From assembly GCA_902781745.1 (NCBI GenBank), contig CACZKM010000003.1, positions 16,665-80,664 on the forward strand: 64,000 nt of DNA. The letters run 5' to 3'. Shown here piece after piece: positions 25,190-36,826 of this stretch (positions are counted from its first letter, which is position 1; every line of letters starts with the position of its first letter). Below the pieces are notes generated by a model that saw nothing but the letters and a program-made list of their open reading frames with translations, did not search any database and was not told where the DNA came from. The stretch is from Oscillospiraceae bacterium. Lineage in GTDB: Bacteria > Bacillota > Clostridia > Oscillospirales > Oscillospiraceae. The position numbers and the translations under genes were made by a program.

Positions 25190-25993
25190 TCACCCCCGGA
25201 AGAACCGGAGAATTCTCTCCCGGTAGTCCGGGGCGGTGTCGAAGGCGGCGTGGCCGTAGCCCACGTAGAGGTACAGCCGGAAGTCCGGCCGGTGGTCCAG
25301 CTTTTCCGCGATCTCCAGGGTGGCGTCGTCGTCCACCACCTCGTCCTCATATACGCCGATGGCCAGGACGGGGCAGGCGATTTGGTCCAGCCGATCGGAC
25401 ACGTCGAAGCCCTCCATCCCCCGGGCCAGGATGATGAACCGGGCCAGCTCCTCCTTCGTTACGGTCTCCCCGGCGGAGACCAGCAGGTCCCGGGAGGCCT
25501 CGAAGACCGCCGGGGGGTAGATCTCCCGGCCGAAGTCCAGGTAGAGGGCCACCCCGTCCCCCGCCTCCGCCAGGCGGATCCACTGCTCCGCCACCCGGTA
25601 CTGCTCCGGGCGCATGTGGGGGGAGGTGGAGCCCAAGACCATCTTCCCCACCAGCTCAGGGTGCTCGATGGCAATGACCTGGGCCATCATCCCCCCCTGG
25701 GAGGCCCCGAAGAGACAGACCGACCGGAGGCCCAGGGCCTCCATGGCCGCCGCCGTGTCCCGGGCCATGTCCTCCACAGAGTAGACCGGGGGGAGCTGGG
25801 CCCGCCGGTCAAAGACGTAGATGGTAAATTCCTCCGCCAGGCCGGCATAGGCCGCCGCCACCGCCTCCGCCGCGTTCATGACGCTCTGGACGCTCAGGCC
25901 GGGGAGGATGACCAGCTTCCGGTCCCCTTCCCCGAAGCGGAAATACTCCATGGCGAAGCCCCCGGTCTCCACCCGGTCCCGTATTACATCCAT
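25190..25993 (-). CDS. alpha/beta hydrolase
   Basis: The 267 residues form an alpha/beta-hydrolase fold: the oxyanion segment LVILPGLSVQ, nucleophile elbow GASQGG (Ser about 97), a late Asp in PVLAIGVYEDEVVDDDA, and the catalytic His in VGYGHAAFD. The substrate cannot be told from sequence. It follows the thiolase gene in the same direction, but a strong terminator stands between them, so its expression may depend on read-through or a local promoter I cannot see. Confidence 0.85.
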   Translation of the reverse strand: MDVIRDRVETGGFAMEYFRFGEGDRKLVILPGLSVQSVMNAAEAVAAAYAGLAEEFTIYVFDRRAQLPPVYSVEDMARDTAAAMEALGLRSVCLFGASQGGMMAQVIAIEHPELVGKMVLGSTSPHMRPEQYRVAEQWIRLAEAGDGVALYLDFGREIYPPAVFEASRDLLVSAGETVTKEELARFIILARGMEGFDVSDRLDQIACPVLAIGVYEDEVVDDDATLEIAEKLDHRPDFRLYLYVGYGHAAFDTAPDYRERILRFFRG

Positions 25994-26012
25994 GATGGAT
26001 CCCCCTTTCCTG

Positions 26013-26046
26013 AAAAAACCGGAGAGGCCGCGGGGGCCTCTCCGGT
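26013..26046 (-). terminator. terminator of the thiolase gene
   Basis: A 12-bp stem ACCGGAGAGGCC/GGCCTCTCCGGT (26018-26029 with 26035-26046), then TTTTTT on the reverse strand. It lies 23 bases after the thiolase stop. Confidence 0.9.
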
Positions 26047-26068
26047 CAAACGCTTTCAGGTTGGATGA

Positions 26069-27325
<1,257 letters not shown>

Positions 27326-27403
27326 GATAGATCGTACCTCCAAAAAAATAGTTTCATTGCGTAGATTTTCCATAGAAAATCCTAATGACACAGTTACTTT
27401 TGC

Positions 27404-27432
27404 ATTATACCGACCGGCCGGGAAAAAATCAA
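27404..27432 (-). promoter_or_regulatory. promoter of the thiolase gene
   Basis: On the reverse strand TTGATT (27427-27432), 17 bases, TATAAT (27404-27409). It gives a 5' leader of roughly 70 bases. Confidence 0.85.
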
Positions 27433-27481
27433 CTGTCGCGCTTTGATTTTCTCCCCCCGCAGGCAAAATTCTGCGATTTTA

Positions 27482-28006
27482 TCAACTGGCAGGGGTCACC
27501 TGGTCCTCATATTGGGTGAAAAGAGCATCCAGGGCGTCCAAAACCGTGTTGTCGTTGGTCAGGCGGTAGCTGCGGGACTGGATGATGAGCTCCTGGGCGG
27601 TGTTGCAGCCGTAGGCGTAGGTGGCGGTCTCCCCGCCGGCGGCGGCGGCGTCGTAGAGGCTGACCTCGTAGTAATAGCCCCCCGCAGGCACCGAGGCGGC
27701 GCTGAGATAGCTCACGTACCGCACCTTGCTGGTCTCCATGGCCTGCCACAGGGCGGAGACGGCCGCCTGGTCCTCCAGGTCCAGCTCGGTCTTGTTCTGG
27801 TCGAAGTCATACCGGACGATCCTCGCCTGGACCGGCTGGGTGTCCGCCTCGAACCGGGAGAGCAGGTCCACCGGCCGCATCTGGGTGTTGAAATAGATGA
27901 CGGCGAAGATGACGATCGCCGCCAGGGCGATGCCGCCGTACAGCTTGACGCCCCGCTTGGTGAAGGCCCCCGCGTAAAGCGTCGTGATCAGATTTTTCCG
28001 TGCCAT
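27482..28006 (-). CDS. membrane-anchored protein of unknown function
   Basis: This 174-residue protein has one N-terminal membrane helix (about residues 22-39, GGIALAAIVIFAVIYF) preceded by a basic segment, then an outside domain of about 130 residues. No family motif is recognised. It is the last gene of the gyrA-rnhA run, 21 bases after rnhA, with AAAGGAGA upstream of its ATG. Confidence 0.7.
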   Translation of the reverse strand: MARKNLITTLYAGAFTKRGVKLYGGIALAAIVIFAVIYFNTQMRPVDLLSRFEADTQPVQARIVRYDFDQNKTELDLEDQAAVSALWQAMETSKVRYVSYLSAASVPAGGYYYEVSLYDAAAAGGETATYAYGCNTAQELIIQSRSYRLTNDNTVLDALDALFTQYEDQVTPAS

Positions 28007-28027
28007 GGTCCTGTCTCCTTTTATCGC

Positions 28028-28465
28028 TTATTGAAATTTCCGGCTTTCCGCCACGGCCAGTTCGTCGCAGCGGTTGTTGTAGGGGTTTTCCGCGTGGCCC
28101 TTCACCCAGTGATAGGTCAGCCTGTGGGTCTGGGTCAGGGCCAGCAGCTCCTCCCACAGGTCGGGATTCAGGGCGGGCTTTTTGTCGCTCTTCACCCAGC
28201 CCCTCTTTTTCCAGCCCTGGGCCCAGCCCTTCTCCAGAGCGTCGATGACGTACTTGGAGTCGGACCACAGGTCCACGGCGCAGGGCTCCTTGAGGATGGA
28301 CAGGGCCCGGATGACGGCGGTGAGTTCCATGCGGTTGTTGGTGGTCTGGGCCTCGCCGCCGCTGATCTCCTTCTTGTGCTGCCCATACAGCAGCACCGCC
28401 CCCCAGCCTCCGGGACCGGGGTTGCCGGAGCAGGCGCCGTCGGTGTAGATGGTTACTCGCTTCAT
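28028..28465 (-). CDS. rnhA: ribonuclease HI
   Basis: This 145-residue type 1 RNase H degrades the RNA strand of RNA-DNA hybrids. All four carboxylates are present: D9 ([14 protein letters not shown]), E47 (NNRMELTA), D69 (WSDSKYV) and D134 (NRCDELA). H124 lies in the VKGHAEN loop, and the basic protrusion [17 protein letters not shown] is intact. Its start overlaps the end of the upstream membrane-protein gene by four bases, suggesting translational coupling. Confidence 0.97.
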   Translation of the reverse strand: MKRVTIYTDGACSGNPGPGGWGAVLLYGQHKKEISGGEAQTTNNRMELTAVIRALSILKEPCAVDLWSDSKYVIDALEKGWAQGWKKRGWVKSDKKPALNPDLWEELLALTQTHRLTYHWVKGHAENPYNNRCDELAVAESRKFQ

Positions 28466-28740
28466 TGATCCTGCTCGGTCGGTTTAGCCTGCCCGTCCTG
28501 GGCCGCCTGCTCCGCCCGCATTTTCTCCCACTTTTTCACCTGCCGATGGGCATAAACCAGAAAGCCAATACCCACGGCGGTGATGGCGCAGCCGATGAGG
28601 GTGAAGGTCAGCCCCGGGCGGAAGCCCGCGTAGGGCATGAGGCGGAAGATGCCCCGCCAGATGGAGAGGATGCCCAGCACAAGGAGCACCACCCCTGAGA
28701 TTTTGAATATCTTGTTAAAATCCTGATCGTCTTTTGTCAT
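28462..28740 (-). CDS. small two-helix membrane protein
   Basis: This 92-residue protein has two hydrophobic helices (about 15-33 and 43-63), then a charged cytoplasmic tail [13 protein letters not shown]. No known family is recognised. Its ATG overlaps the gyrA stop codon by four bases and its stop overlaps the rnhA start, so all three are translationally coupled. Confidence 0.75.
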   Translation of the reverse strand: MTKDDQDFNKIFKISGVVLLVLGILSIWRGIFRLMPYAGFRPGLTFTLIGCAITAVGIGFLVYAHRQVKKWEKMRAEQAAQDGQAKPTEQDQ

Positions 28741-31286
28741 GCTTCGGTCCCTCCATTGTCAGGTGTCGTTTCATCCATCTCTTCGTCCTCAGGGCCGCTG
28801 GCCTCCTCCTCGACCTTCTCCACCCGGGCCAGGGCGATGACCTTGCTGCCCTCGGCCACCCGCATGACCTTCACGCCCTGGGCGGTGCGGCTGTAGAGGT
28901 TCACGTCGGCGGCGGCCATGCGGATCATGGTGCCGTCGTCGGAGATGAGGAGGATATCGTCGGTGTCGTCCACGGCCTTGACCCCGGCGGCCTTGCCGGT
29001 CTTGTCCGTGATCTGGTAGCCCTTCAGGCCCAGGCCGCCCCGGTGCTGGGGCTCGCCTCCGGCCCGGACGTATTCCTCGATGGCCGTCCGCTTGCCGAAG
29101 CCGTTCTCCGTGATGATGAGCAGGGTCTTGTCCGGCAGGGCCCGGACCGCGCCGATGACGTAGTCCCCCTTCCGGAGCTTGATGCCCCGGACGCCCACGG
29201 CGGTGCGGCCCATGGGGCGCACGTCGGTCTCCCGGAAGCAGATGGCCATGCCGTCGTGGGTGAGCAGGAGGATATTCATATCCCCGTCGGTCTCCCGGAC
29301 GCTGATGAGCTCGTCGTCCTCATCCAGGGTGATGGCCCGGAGGCCGGAGGCCCGGATGTTCCGCATGGCGGCCTTCTCCACCCGCTTGACGGTGCCGTTC
29401 CGCGTCACCATGAAGAGGTAGCCGTTCTCGTCATAGTCCCGGCCGTGGAGCATGGCGGTGACCCGCTCTCCCGGCTCGAACTGGAAGACGTTGTTGAGAT
29501 GGGTCCCCTTGGCGGTGCGGCTGGCCTCGGGGATCTGGTAGCCCTTCTTCCTGTACACCCGGCCGGAGCTGGTGAAGAAGAGGATGTTGTCGTGGCTGGA
29601 GGCGGTGAACAGGGTTTCCACATAGTCCTCCTCCCGGAGACTCTGGGCGGAGATGCCCTTGCCCCCCCGCTTCTGGGCCCGGTAGGTGGAGGCGGGCATC
29701 CGCTTGATGTACCCCGCGGCGGTGAGGGTGAAGACGCACTCCTCCTCCTCGATGAGGTCCTCGATGTCGATCTCGTTCTCTACGTCCTGGATCTCGGTGA
29801 GCCGGTCGTCGCCGTACTTGTCCCGGATCTGCAGGAGCTCGTCCTTCATGACCCCCAGGAGCATTTCCCGGTTGGACAGGAGCGCGGCGTAGTAGGCGAT
29901 GCGCTCCTCCAGCTCGTCGTACTCCTTCTGGAGCTTTTCCCGGTTCAGGCCCTGGAGGGCGATGAGCCGCATATCGCAGATGGCCTGGGCCTGGACCTCG
30001 TCCAGGTCGAAGCGCTCCATGAGCCGCTCTCGGGCGTTGTCGTAGCTGGACCGGATGATCCGGATGACCTCGTCGATGTTGTTCTGGGCGATGAGGAGGC
30101 CTTCCAGCAGGTGGGCCCGCTCCTCGGCCTTGCGCTTGTCGAAGATGGTCCGCCGGGTGATGACCTCCTCCTGGAAGGCCAGATACTCGTCCAGGATATG
30201 CCGCAGGGACAAAATTCTCGGCTGAGACTGGTCGTTGACCAGGGCCAGCATATTCACCGCGAAGGTGGTCTGGAGCTGGGTCTGGTTCAGCAGGCGGTTG
30301 AGGACGATCTGGGGGTTGGCGTCGTGCTTGAGCTCGATGACCACCCGCATGCCGTTGCGGTCGGACTCGTCCCGGATATCGCTGATGCCATCCAGCCGCT
30401 TGTCCTTCACCTGCTCGGCCATGGCGGCGATGAGCATTCGCTTGTTCACCTGGTAGGGCAGCTCCGTGACGATGATCCTCGTGCGGTCGTGGTTCTTCCC
30501 GTACTCCTCGAATTCCGTCCTCGCCCGGATGGTCACCCTCCCCCGGCCGGTGGCGTAGGCCGCCCGGATGCCGGAGCGCCCCATGATGATGCCCTTGGTG
30601 GGAAAGTCGGGGCCCTTGACGTACTGCATGAGGTCGGCCAGGGTGGCCTCGGGGTTTTCCAGCACGCAGACGGCGGCGTCGATGACCTCCCGCAGGTTGT
30701 GGGGCGGAATATTCGTCGCCATACCCACGGCGATGCCGCTGGACCCGTTGACCAGCAGGTTGGGGAACCGGGCGGGGAGGACCCTCGGTTCCTTCCGGCT
30801 CTCGTCGAAGTTGGGGTCCCAGTTCACGGTCTCCTTTTCGATGTCCCCCAGCATTTCCCCGGCCATTTTGGCCATGCGGGCCTCGGTGTACCGGTAGGCG
30901 GCCGGGGGGTCGCCGTCCACGGAGCCGAAGTTGCCGTGGCCGTCGATGAGGGGGTAACGCATGGAGAAGTCCTGGGCCATGCGGACCAGGGCGTCGTAGA
31001 CCGAGGCGTCCCCGTGGGGGTGGTACCGGCCCAGCACGTCGCCCACGCAGGTGGCGGACTTCTTAAAGGGCTTGTCGGAGGTCAGGCCGTCCTCGTACAT
31101 GGCGTAGAGGATGCGCCGGTGGACGGGCTTCAGGCCGTCCCGGACGTCGGGAAGGGCCCGGCCCACGATGACGGACATGGCATAGTCGATGTAGCTGTCC
31201 TTCATCTCCTTGACCAGCTCGGATTCCACGATGGTCTGGTCGGGAAAGGCGATGTCCTCCGGTCTGTAGTCTTTGTTTTTGCTCAT
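28737..31286 (-). CDS. gyrA: DNA gyrase subunit A
   Basis: The 849-residue subunit breaks and rejoins DNA in the gyrase heterotetramer. The winged-helix region has [19 protein letters not shown], the active tyrosine is Y133 ([10 protein letters not shown]), and the gyrase-specific GyrA-box appears as QKRGGKG followed by six beta-pinwheel repeats and an acidic tail. Position 94, equivalent to E. coli Ser83, is Ala; the Asp87 equivalent (D98) is kept. A PrsW-like gene lies between gyrB and gyrA. An AAAAGGAG site precedes the ATG. Confidence 0.98.
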   Translation of the reverse strand: MSKNKDYRPEDIAFPDQTIVESELVKEMKDSYIDYAMSVIVGRALPDVRDGLKPVHRRILYAMYEDGLTSDKPFKKSATCVGDVLGRYHPHGDASVYDALVRMAQDFSMRYPLIDGHGNFGSVDGDPPAAYRYTEARMAKMAGEMLGDIEKETVNWDPNFDESRKEPRVLPARFPNLLVNGSSGIAVGMATNIPPHNLREVIDAAVCVLENPEATLADLMQYVKGPDFPTKGIIMGRSGIRAAYATGRGRVTIRARTEFEEYGKNHDRTRIIVTELPYQVNKRMLIAAMAEQVKDKRLDGISDIRDESDRNGMRVVIELKHDANPQIVLNRLLNQTQLQTTFAVNMLALVNDQSQPRILSLRHILDEYLAFQEEVITRRTIFDKRKAEERAHLLEGLLIAQNNIDEVIRIIRSSYDNARERLMERFDLDEVQAQAICDMRLIALQGLNREKLQKEYDELEERIAYYAALLSNREMLLGVMKDELLQIRDKYGDDRLTEIQDVENEIDIEDLIEEEECVFTLTAAGYIKRMPASTYRAQKRGGKGISAQSLREEDYVETLFTASSHDNILFFTSSGRVYRKKGYQIPEASRTAKGTHLNNVFQFEPGERVTAMLHGRDYDENGYLFMVTRNGTVKRVEKAAMRNIRASGLRAITLDEDDELISVRETDGDMNILLLTHDGMAICFRETDVRPMGRTAVGVRGIKLRKGDYVIGAVRALPDKTLLIITENGFGKRTAIEEYVRAGGEPQHRGGLGLKGYQITDKTGKAAGVKAVDDTDDILLISDDGTMIRMAAADVNLYSRTAQGVKVMRVAEGSKVIALARVEKVEEEASGPEDEEMDETTPDNGGTEA

Positions 31287-31335
31287 AGTATCTTAAACTC
31301 CTTTTGAAAAGGTGTCTGCAAAAGGGATGGGGCCG

Positions 31336-32049
31336 TCACAGGCCGTAAAAGGTCCCGCCGCCGAGGGGGGTGTCTTCCCCCGCGGACTTTTTCAGCAGCC
31401 GGATCACATAGATCACCAGGCCCGCGAAGTAGACGTAGAAGACAGCGCCGAAGCCCACCAGCAGGAAGTCATAGAACCCGTGGAGGACGGCTGCTGTGAT
31501 CCAGGCCCGGTTTTTGGCGCTTTCGGCGGCAGTGAAATCACCCTGGACCTCCAGCCCTTTGGCTCTGGCCAGGCCCGCCCCCATGACCACGCCGAACATG
31601 GCGTGGCCGGGGATGGAGAAGATGGCCCGGACCACCGCCGTGGAAAAGCCGGTGGTGACCACGTACATGATGTTTTCCACCGCGGCGAAGCCCAGGGAGA
31701 CGAAGACGGCGTAGACCACCGCGTCGAAGGTGTAGTTGAAGTTGGGGTCGTTCCAAGCCCGCCGCATGACCACCAGGTACTTGACTCCCTCCTCCACAAA
31801 GCCGGGGATGACGAAGTAGGCAAAGAAGAGGTAGAGCATCTGGCTCCAGGAGAAAATGCCGATGATCCTGTCCCCGATGAGCTCCAGGATCAGGATGGGC
31901 ACCATGGCGATGGCCCCCTGGAGAAAGAGGGAGAGGAGGAGGTGCACCGGCTCCCGCTCGATCTTGTCCATCCGGTAGATGATAAACAGGAGGATCAGAG
32001 GGGGGATCAGGGCCGCCGCCACCAGAAAGAATATGGAACCTAACAGCAT
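31336..32049 (-). CDS. PrsW-family intramembrane metalloprotease-like protein
   Basis: This 237-residue protein has about seven hydrophobic segments and the PrsW motifs: FVEEGVKYLVV (E86/E87), GFAAVENIMYVV, IPGHAMFGVVMG, and VLHGFYDFLL near the C-terminus. In Bacillus, PrsW makes the first cut in the anti-sigma factor RsiW. Here the gene sits between gyrB and gyrA with its ribosome site overlapping the gyrB end, so it is expressed with gyrase. No anti-sigma gene is near and the target is unknown. Confidence 0.85.
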   Translation of the reverse strand: MLLGSIFFLVAAALIPPLILLFIIYRMDKIEREPVHLLLSLFLQGAIAMVPILILELIGDRIIGIFSWSQMLYLFFAYFVIPGFVEEGVKYLVVMRRAWNDPNFNYTFDAVVYAVFVSLGFAAVENIMYVVTTGFSTAVVRAIFSIPGHAMFGVVMGAGLARAKGLEVQGDFTAAESAKNRAWITAAVLHGFYDFLLVGFGAVFYVYFAGLVIYVIRLLKKSAGEDTPLGGGTFYGL

Positions 32050-32061
32050 AGCCTTGTCCTC

Positions 32062-34008
32062 TTAAATATCGAGATTGACCACGTACTTGGCGTTCTCCTC
32101 GATAAACTCCTTCCGGGGCTCCACCTTCTCCCCCATGAGGATGGTGAAGATCTCGTCGGCCTTCACCGCGTCCTCCAGAGTGATCCGGCGGAGGGTCCGG
32201 GTCTCGGGATTCATGGTGGTCTCCCACAGCTCGTGGGGGTCCATCTCGCCCAGGCCCTTGTACCGGTTGATCTCCACCTTGGCGTTGGGGTTGTCCCCCC
32301 GCATTTCCGTGGAGACCCGGTCCCGCTCGTCGTCGGAGTAGGCCACCCGCTGGGTCTTGCCGCGGGTCAGTTTATACAGAGGGGGCACCGCGGAGTAGAC
32401 ATAGCCCTGCTCGATGAGGGGCCGCATGAACCGGAAGAAGAAGGTCAGCAGCAGGGTGCGGATGTGGGCTCCGTCCACGTCGGCGTCGGCCATGATGATG
32501 ATTTTATGGTAGCGGAGCTTATCGGGGTTGAACTCCTCCCCGATGCCCGCCCCCAGGGCGGTGATGACGGGGCTGAGCTTGTCGTTGCCATAGACCCGGT
32601 CCGCCCTGGCCTTCTCCACGTTGAGCATCTTGCCCCACAGGGGAAGGATGGCCTGGAACCGGGAGTCCCGGCCCTGGGTGGCGGAGCCGCCGGCGGAGTC
32701 GCCCTCGACGATGTAGATCTCCGTGAGGGACGGGTCCCGCTCGTTGCAGTCCCGGAGCTTGTCGGGCATCTGGCCGGACTCCAGGCCGGTCTTCCGCCGG
32801 ACGGACTCCCGGGCCTTTCTGGCCGCTTCCCTGGCCCGGGCGGCGGTGAGGGCCTTTTCCAGGATGGCCCGGCCCACGGAGGGGTTCTCCTCGAAGAACT
32901 CCTCCAGCTTGTCGCTGACGATGCCGTTGACCAGGGTGCGGATCTCGGAGTTGCCCAGCTTGGCCTTGGTCTGGCCCTCGAACTGGGCCTCGGTGAGCTT
33001 CACGGAAATGACGCAGGTAAGGCCTTCCCGGCAGTCCTCGCCGGTGATCTTCTCGTCGTCCTTTAAGATCTTGGCCTTCCGCCCGTAGGCGTTCAGGGAG
33101 TTGGTCAGGGCCCGCTTGAAGCCCTCCTCGTGCATGCCCCCCTCGGGGGTGTGGACGTTGTTGGCAAAGGAGACGATGATCTCGTTGTAGGTGTCGGAGT
33201 ACTGCAGGGCCACCTCGGCCATGGCGTCCTCCTTGGACCCGGCCATGTAGATGACCCCGTCGTGGATGGGGTTCTTGTTGCGGTTGATATAGTCCACGAA
33301 CTCCCGGATGCCCCCGGCGTAGCACATGGTCTCGGAGACGGGCTCCTCCCCCCGGTGATCGGAAATGGTGATGGTGAGGCCGGCGTTGAGGAAGGCCTCC
33401 TCCCGCATCCGGGTGTGGAGGGTGTCGAAGTCGTACTCCGTGGTCTCGGTGAACATCTCCGGGTCGGGCTTGAAGGTGACGATGGTGCCGGACCTGTCGG
33501 TGTCCCCCACCACGGTCATCTTCTGTGTGACCAGGCCCCGGGCAAACTTCATCTCGTAGATCTTGCCCTCCTTGTGGACCTGGACGGTAAGCCATTCGCT
33601 CAGGGCGTTGACCACGGAGGCGCCCACGCCGTGGAGGCCGCCGGAGACCTTATAGCCCCCGCCGCCGAACTTGCCGCCGGCGTGGAGGATGGTGAAGACC
33701 ACCTCCAGGGCGGGCTTGCCGGTCTGCTGCTGGATATCCACGGGGATGCCCCGGCCGTTGTCGGAGACGGTGATGATGTTGTCCCTGCCGATCTCCACGG
33801 TGATCTCGGAGCAGTAGCCCGCCAGGGCCTCGTCGATGGAGTTATCCACGATCTCGTAGACCAGGTGGTGCAGGCCGCTGGCGGAGGTGGAGCCGATGTA
33901 CATGCCCGGCCGCTTCCGCACGGCCTCCAGGCCCTCCAGCACCTGGATCTCCGAGGCGCCGTAGGCGTGTTCCACTGCCGTGGGGTTGTTGTGTTCCAGT
34001 TGATCCAT
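32062..34008 (-). CDS. gyrB: DNA gyrase subunit B
   Basis: The 648-residue ATPase subunit has a GHKL domain ([34 protein letters not shown]), a transducer domain, and a TOPRIM domain with EGDSAGGSA and the [13 protein letters not shown] acid cluster. It ends with the tail [20 protein letters not shown] precedes the ATG. It follows remB, as in Bacillus, and leads into the PrsW-like gene and gyrA. Confidence 0.98.
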   Translation of the reverse strand: MDQLEHNNPTAVEHAYGASEIQVLEGLEAVRKRPGMYIGSTSASGLHHLVYEIVDNSIDEALAGYCSEITVEIGRDNIITVSDNGRGIPVDIQQQTGKPALEVVFTILHAGGKFGGGGYKVSGGLHGVGASVVNALSEWLTVQVHKEGKIYEMKFARGLVTQKMTVVGDTDRSGTIVTFKPDPEMFTETTEYDFDTLHTRMREEAFLNAGLTITISDHRGEEPVSETMCYAGGIREFVDYINRNKNPIHDGVIYMAGSKEDAMAEVALQYSDTYNEIIVSFANNVHTPEGGMHEEGFKRALTNSLNAYGRKAKILKDDEKITGEDCREGLTCVISVKLTEAQFEGQTKAKLGNSEIRTLVNGIVSDKLEEFFEENPSVGRAILEKALTAARAREAARKARESVRRKTGLESGQMPDKLRDCNERDPSLTEIYIVEGDSAGGSATQGRDSRFQAILPLWGKMLNVEKARADRVYGNDKLSPVITALGAGIGEEFNPDKLRYHKIIIMADADVDGAHIRTLLLTFFFRFMRPLIEQGYVYSAVPPLYKLTRGKTQRVAYSDDERDRVSTEMRGDNPNAKVEINRYKGLGEMDPHELWETTMNPETRTLRRITLEDAVKADEIFTILMGEKVEPRKEFIEENAKYVVNLDI

Positions 34009-34063
34009 AGGGATACCTCCAATCGCGCGTCATTCAATCAGTCACTATATTCACTCTATTCAA

Positions 34064-34333
34064 TCAGGCCAGCTCGAAGCGGTCGCTCTCCAGACGCTTG
34101 AGGAGGGTCGCTGTGGCGAGCTGGGACAAGTATACGGTCACATCTCCCTGCCGGTCCCGGCAGAGGAGGAAGGATTTGGGGAGATCGTCCCCGGCGCTGA
34201 CCACCCGGCCCTCCTTTTCCGCCCGGCTCAGGAAGTCCCGGGTGATGGCGGAGGAGGTGGTGTTGTCCAGGTCGAAGATGGCCAGGACGTCGTCGCGGTG
34301 GATGATGACGGAGGCGCCGAGATGTAAGTACAT
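34064..34333 (-). CDS. remB: RemB/YaaB-like extracellular matrix regulator
   Basis: This 89-residue protein begins MYLHLGASVIIHRDDVLAIFDLDNTT, the start typical of the DUF370/RemB family, and is in the usual place between recF and gyrB. RemA/RemB proteins are DNA-binding regulators of biofilm-matrix genes in Bacillus; the role in clostridia is not established. AAGGAGG precedes the ATG. A 1.1-kb repeat region separates it from recF, breaking the classic yaaA-recF-yaaB spacing. Confidence 0.85.
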   Translation of the reverse strand: MYLHLGASVIIHRDDVLAIFDLDNTTSSAITRDFLSRAEKEGRVVSAGDDLPKSFLLCRDRQGDVTVYLSQLATATLLKRLESDRFELA

Positions 34334-34475
34334 AATGGGTCCTCCTTCTTCTATGCGCCAGCATAGGGCTGGCAGCCTGTGAGGTGTTGAGAAATACCGG
34401 CAAGGGTACTTTACACGTTGGGTGCGTGTCGTTATAGTCTGTACAATGGTACAGGAGGGCGGCGCTGCGGCCAGC

Positions 34476-35432
34476 AGTACCTACAGAGATACCGTTGGGT
34501 ACTCAGCAATCGTTGCTGGGTGGGTGGGGACGTACTATCCTTACCGTCTGTACGCCTACTGTTACGCGCCAGGTGTAGGGCTGCCACCCTACCGGGGTCG
34601 AACTGTCCGGGGGACAGTTCGATTCAATCCAAGGCGAAGCCACCTTGATTTCTGCGCTGCCCGCGCAGGGCCCGGCTTTTCTGGAAAAGCCGGGGGAAAA
34701 GCACCAGAGGGCTGCGGCCCTCTGGACTCCGGGGACTCGTGGAGTATCCGCCGGTCGTCGCTCGACACACGCCATGTGGTCGCTGGATGTTGCCGCCTGC
34801 AACTGTTTTTGTGTTTGGTTGTTGAGATTTGGATTATGTGGGGATAGTAGCCCTTTGTGTCTGGAAAGGACCACACAAGAGCCTTCCCCCTGGGGGGAAG
34901 GTGCCCCGAAGGGGCGGATGAGGGGGAGGTTGAAGGTCAGAGCGCGGTTTCGGTGGAAGAACGAGCGCAGGTCGTTTTTTCGGTGCGTGGCTACTGCCCT
35001 TGACGTTTCCACCTCATCCGACCTCGCTTCGCTCGGCCACCTTCTCCTCAAGGGGAAGGCTCTTTACACGCTTCTTCATTGCAACAAACAGCAACTATCC
35101 CCACAAAATCCAGTATTCATCAACCTAACTTCGATGCGTCGGAGACCCAAAGAACCCGCACCACATCAGTACGGGTGCAGCGCCCCCCGAAAGCAGAATA
35201 TCCAATCGACGCGAGCGCCCATAAACAGGGGGTCCAGGGGGAACCCCCTGGCGTTTTCCCCCGGCTTTTTCGGAAAAAGCCGGGCCCCGCCCGGGAGGGC
35301 GCCCGTCCGGCGAGGACACCGGCAGGGCGTTGCCCTAACAGACTACAAACCTGTAGGAGCACAGACGGTCAGGATAGAGCGCACCCGCCTAGCAACGATT
35401 GCTGAATGCTCAACGGTATCTCTGTAGGTACT
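34476..35432. mobile_element. 0.96-kb element with 49-bp imperfect terminal inverted repeats, no ORF
   Basis: AGTACCTACAGAGATACCGTTG and the following 27 bases (34476-34524) are matched in inversion at 35384-35432, 44 of 49 positions agreeing. The interior is a mosaic of palindromes: TCGAACTGTCC/GGACAGTTCGA at 34598-34622, GGCTTTT/AAAAGCC arms near 34675, CTTCCCC/GGGGAAG near 34882, and CACCTCATCCG near 35010. No reading frame has gene-like composition. It fills most of the remB-recF gap (34334-35497); the rest shows no gene. Confidence 0.75.
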
Positions 35433-35497
35433 ACTTGTCCCCACGTCACCCGAACCGACCATGGTTCTGATCAGACTACCGACAGTCAGGTGTGCCC

Positions 35498-36598
35498 TCA
35501 CACCAACGCCCCGCCATGGATATGCAGCACTTTCCCCTCCGGAAAGTCCCCCTCCGGCACCTCACACCCGGTGATAAACACCTGCCCCCCGGTGATCCGC
35601 CGGAGCACAAAATCCTGCCGCCGGGCGTCCAGCTCCGAGAGCACATCGTCCAAAAGGAGGACCGGCCACTGGCCGGTATCATCCCGGAAGAGCTCCCGCT
35701 CCGCCAGCTTCAGGGACAGAGCCGCCGTCCGGGTCTGGCCCTGGGAGGCGTATTGCCGGGCGGGCTGACCGTTGATCTCCGCCAGCAGATCGTCCTTGTG
35801 AGGCCCGGACAGACAGGACCGGGCCTCCAGCTCCGCCCGGCCGTGACTCTCCTGATGGGCCCGGATGGCCTCGTACAGGCTTACCGTGGGCCCCAGGGGG
35901 TCCTCCACGGTGCTGACGGTGCGGTAGGTGAGAGCCAGATCCTCCCGGCCCCCGGAGAATTCCTCCTGAATGGCCGCGGCGCGCTCCGCCAGCTTGCGGA
36001 TGAAGTGGGCCCGGTAGTGGATCACCAGGGCCCCCGCCCGGGCCATGGCCTCGTTGAAGTCCTCCAGCACGTCCAGGAGGCCGGGGTTGGTCTCCCAGTC
36101 CCGGAGGATCCGGGTCTTGTGGTCCAGCAGACGGTTGTACTGAGACAGGGCCTCGGCGTACCGGGGCCGAAGCTGGCTGATGGCGTGGTCCAGGAAGGCC
36201 CGCCGCTCCGCCGCCCCGGACTTGATGAGGGCCAGGTCCTCCGGGCAGAAGAGGACGGTCTGGACGATGCCGTCCAGCTCCCCGGCGGTCTTGCATTTGA
36301 CATGGTTGACAAAAAGCTTCCGCCGGCTTCCCCGGAAAAGCTGGGCTTCGATGAGAAAGTCCCGCTCCCGGCTCTCGGCCCGGGCGGTGATGGTCCCCCG
36401 GTCCCGGTCAAAGGAGATGAGCTCCTTGTCCCCCCGTGCCCGGTGGGACCGGGCGCCGGAGAGGAAGCCGATGGCCTCCAGCAGGTTGGTCTTGCCCTGG
36501 GCGTTCTCCCCGCAGATCACGTTGACCCCGGGGTGGAAGTCCGCGGCGAACTCGGTGTAGTTGCGAAAGCCGTCCAGCTCGATGCGGTCCACTCTCAT
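35498..36598 (-). CDS. recF: DNA replication and repair protein RecF
   Basis: The 366-residue SMC-like ATPase loads RecA at gaps with RecO and RecR. Walker A is GENAQGKTN (30-38). The signature region [14 protein letters not shown] is present, Walker B is [12 protein letters not shown] and FITGCE follows. The start overlaps the yaaA stop by four bases (ATGA). It is third in the dnaN-yaaA-recF run, as in Bacillus. Confidence 0.97.
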   Translation of the reverse strand: MRVDRIELDGFRNYTEFAADFHPGVNVICGENAQGKTNLLEAIGFLSGARSHRARGDKELISFDRDRGTITARAESRERDFLIEAQLFRGSRRKLFVNHVKCKTAGELDGIVQTVLFCPEDLALIKSGAAERRAFLDHAISQLRPRYAEALSQYNRLLDHKTRILRDWETNPGLLDVLEDFNEAMARAGALVIHYRAHFIRKLAERAAAIQEEFSGGREDLALTYRTVSTVEDPLGPTVSLYEAIRAHQESHGRAELEARSCLSGPHKDDLLAEINGQPARQYASQGQTRTAALSLKLAERELFRDDTGQWPVLLLDDVLSELDARRQDFVLRRITGGQVFITGCEVPEGDFPEGKVLHIHGGALV

Positions 36599-36810
36599 TG
36601 GACGGTGATCTCCAGCCGGCCGCTCAGGACGGCCACGTCCCCGGGCCGGAGCTTCTTCCCCCGCTGGGTGCAGGTCTCGCCGTTGACGGCGACCTCCCCC
36701 TCCTGGATGAGGATCTTGGCCTCCCCGCCGCTGGAGACCGCGTCGGCCAGCTTCAGCAGGGCGTCCAGCTTGATGTATTCCGTGGTGATGGATACCGAGG
36801 CTTTTTCCAT
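36595..36810 (-). CDS. yaaA: S4-domain RNA-binding protein YaaA
   Basis: This 71-residue protein is a single S4 domain: [22 protein letters not shown], then [19 protein letters not shown]. It sits between dnaN and recF, its standard place in Firmicutes. Its stop codon overlaps the recF start. The family is thought to act on ribosomes or RNA, but the cellular role is not well defined. Confidence 0.92.
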   Translation of the reverse strand: MEKASVSITTEYIKLDALLKLADAVSSGGEAKILIQEGEVAVNGETCTQRGKKLRPGDVAVLSGRLEITVQ

Positions 36811-36826
36811 GGCGTCACCTCATATC

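Noticed and set aside
34645-35427. A forward frame of 260 codons in the recF-remB gap
   Set aside because: The frame lies over palindromic repeats, its protein matches nothing recognisable, and the matching block at 44.2-45.1 kb does not preserve it.
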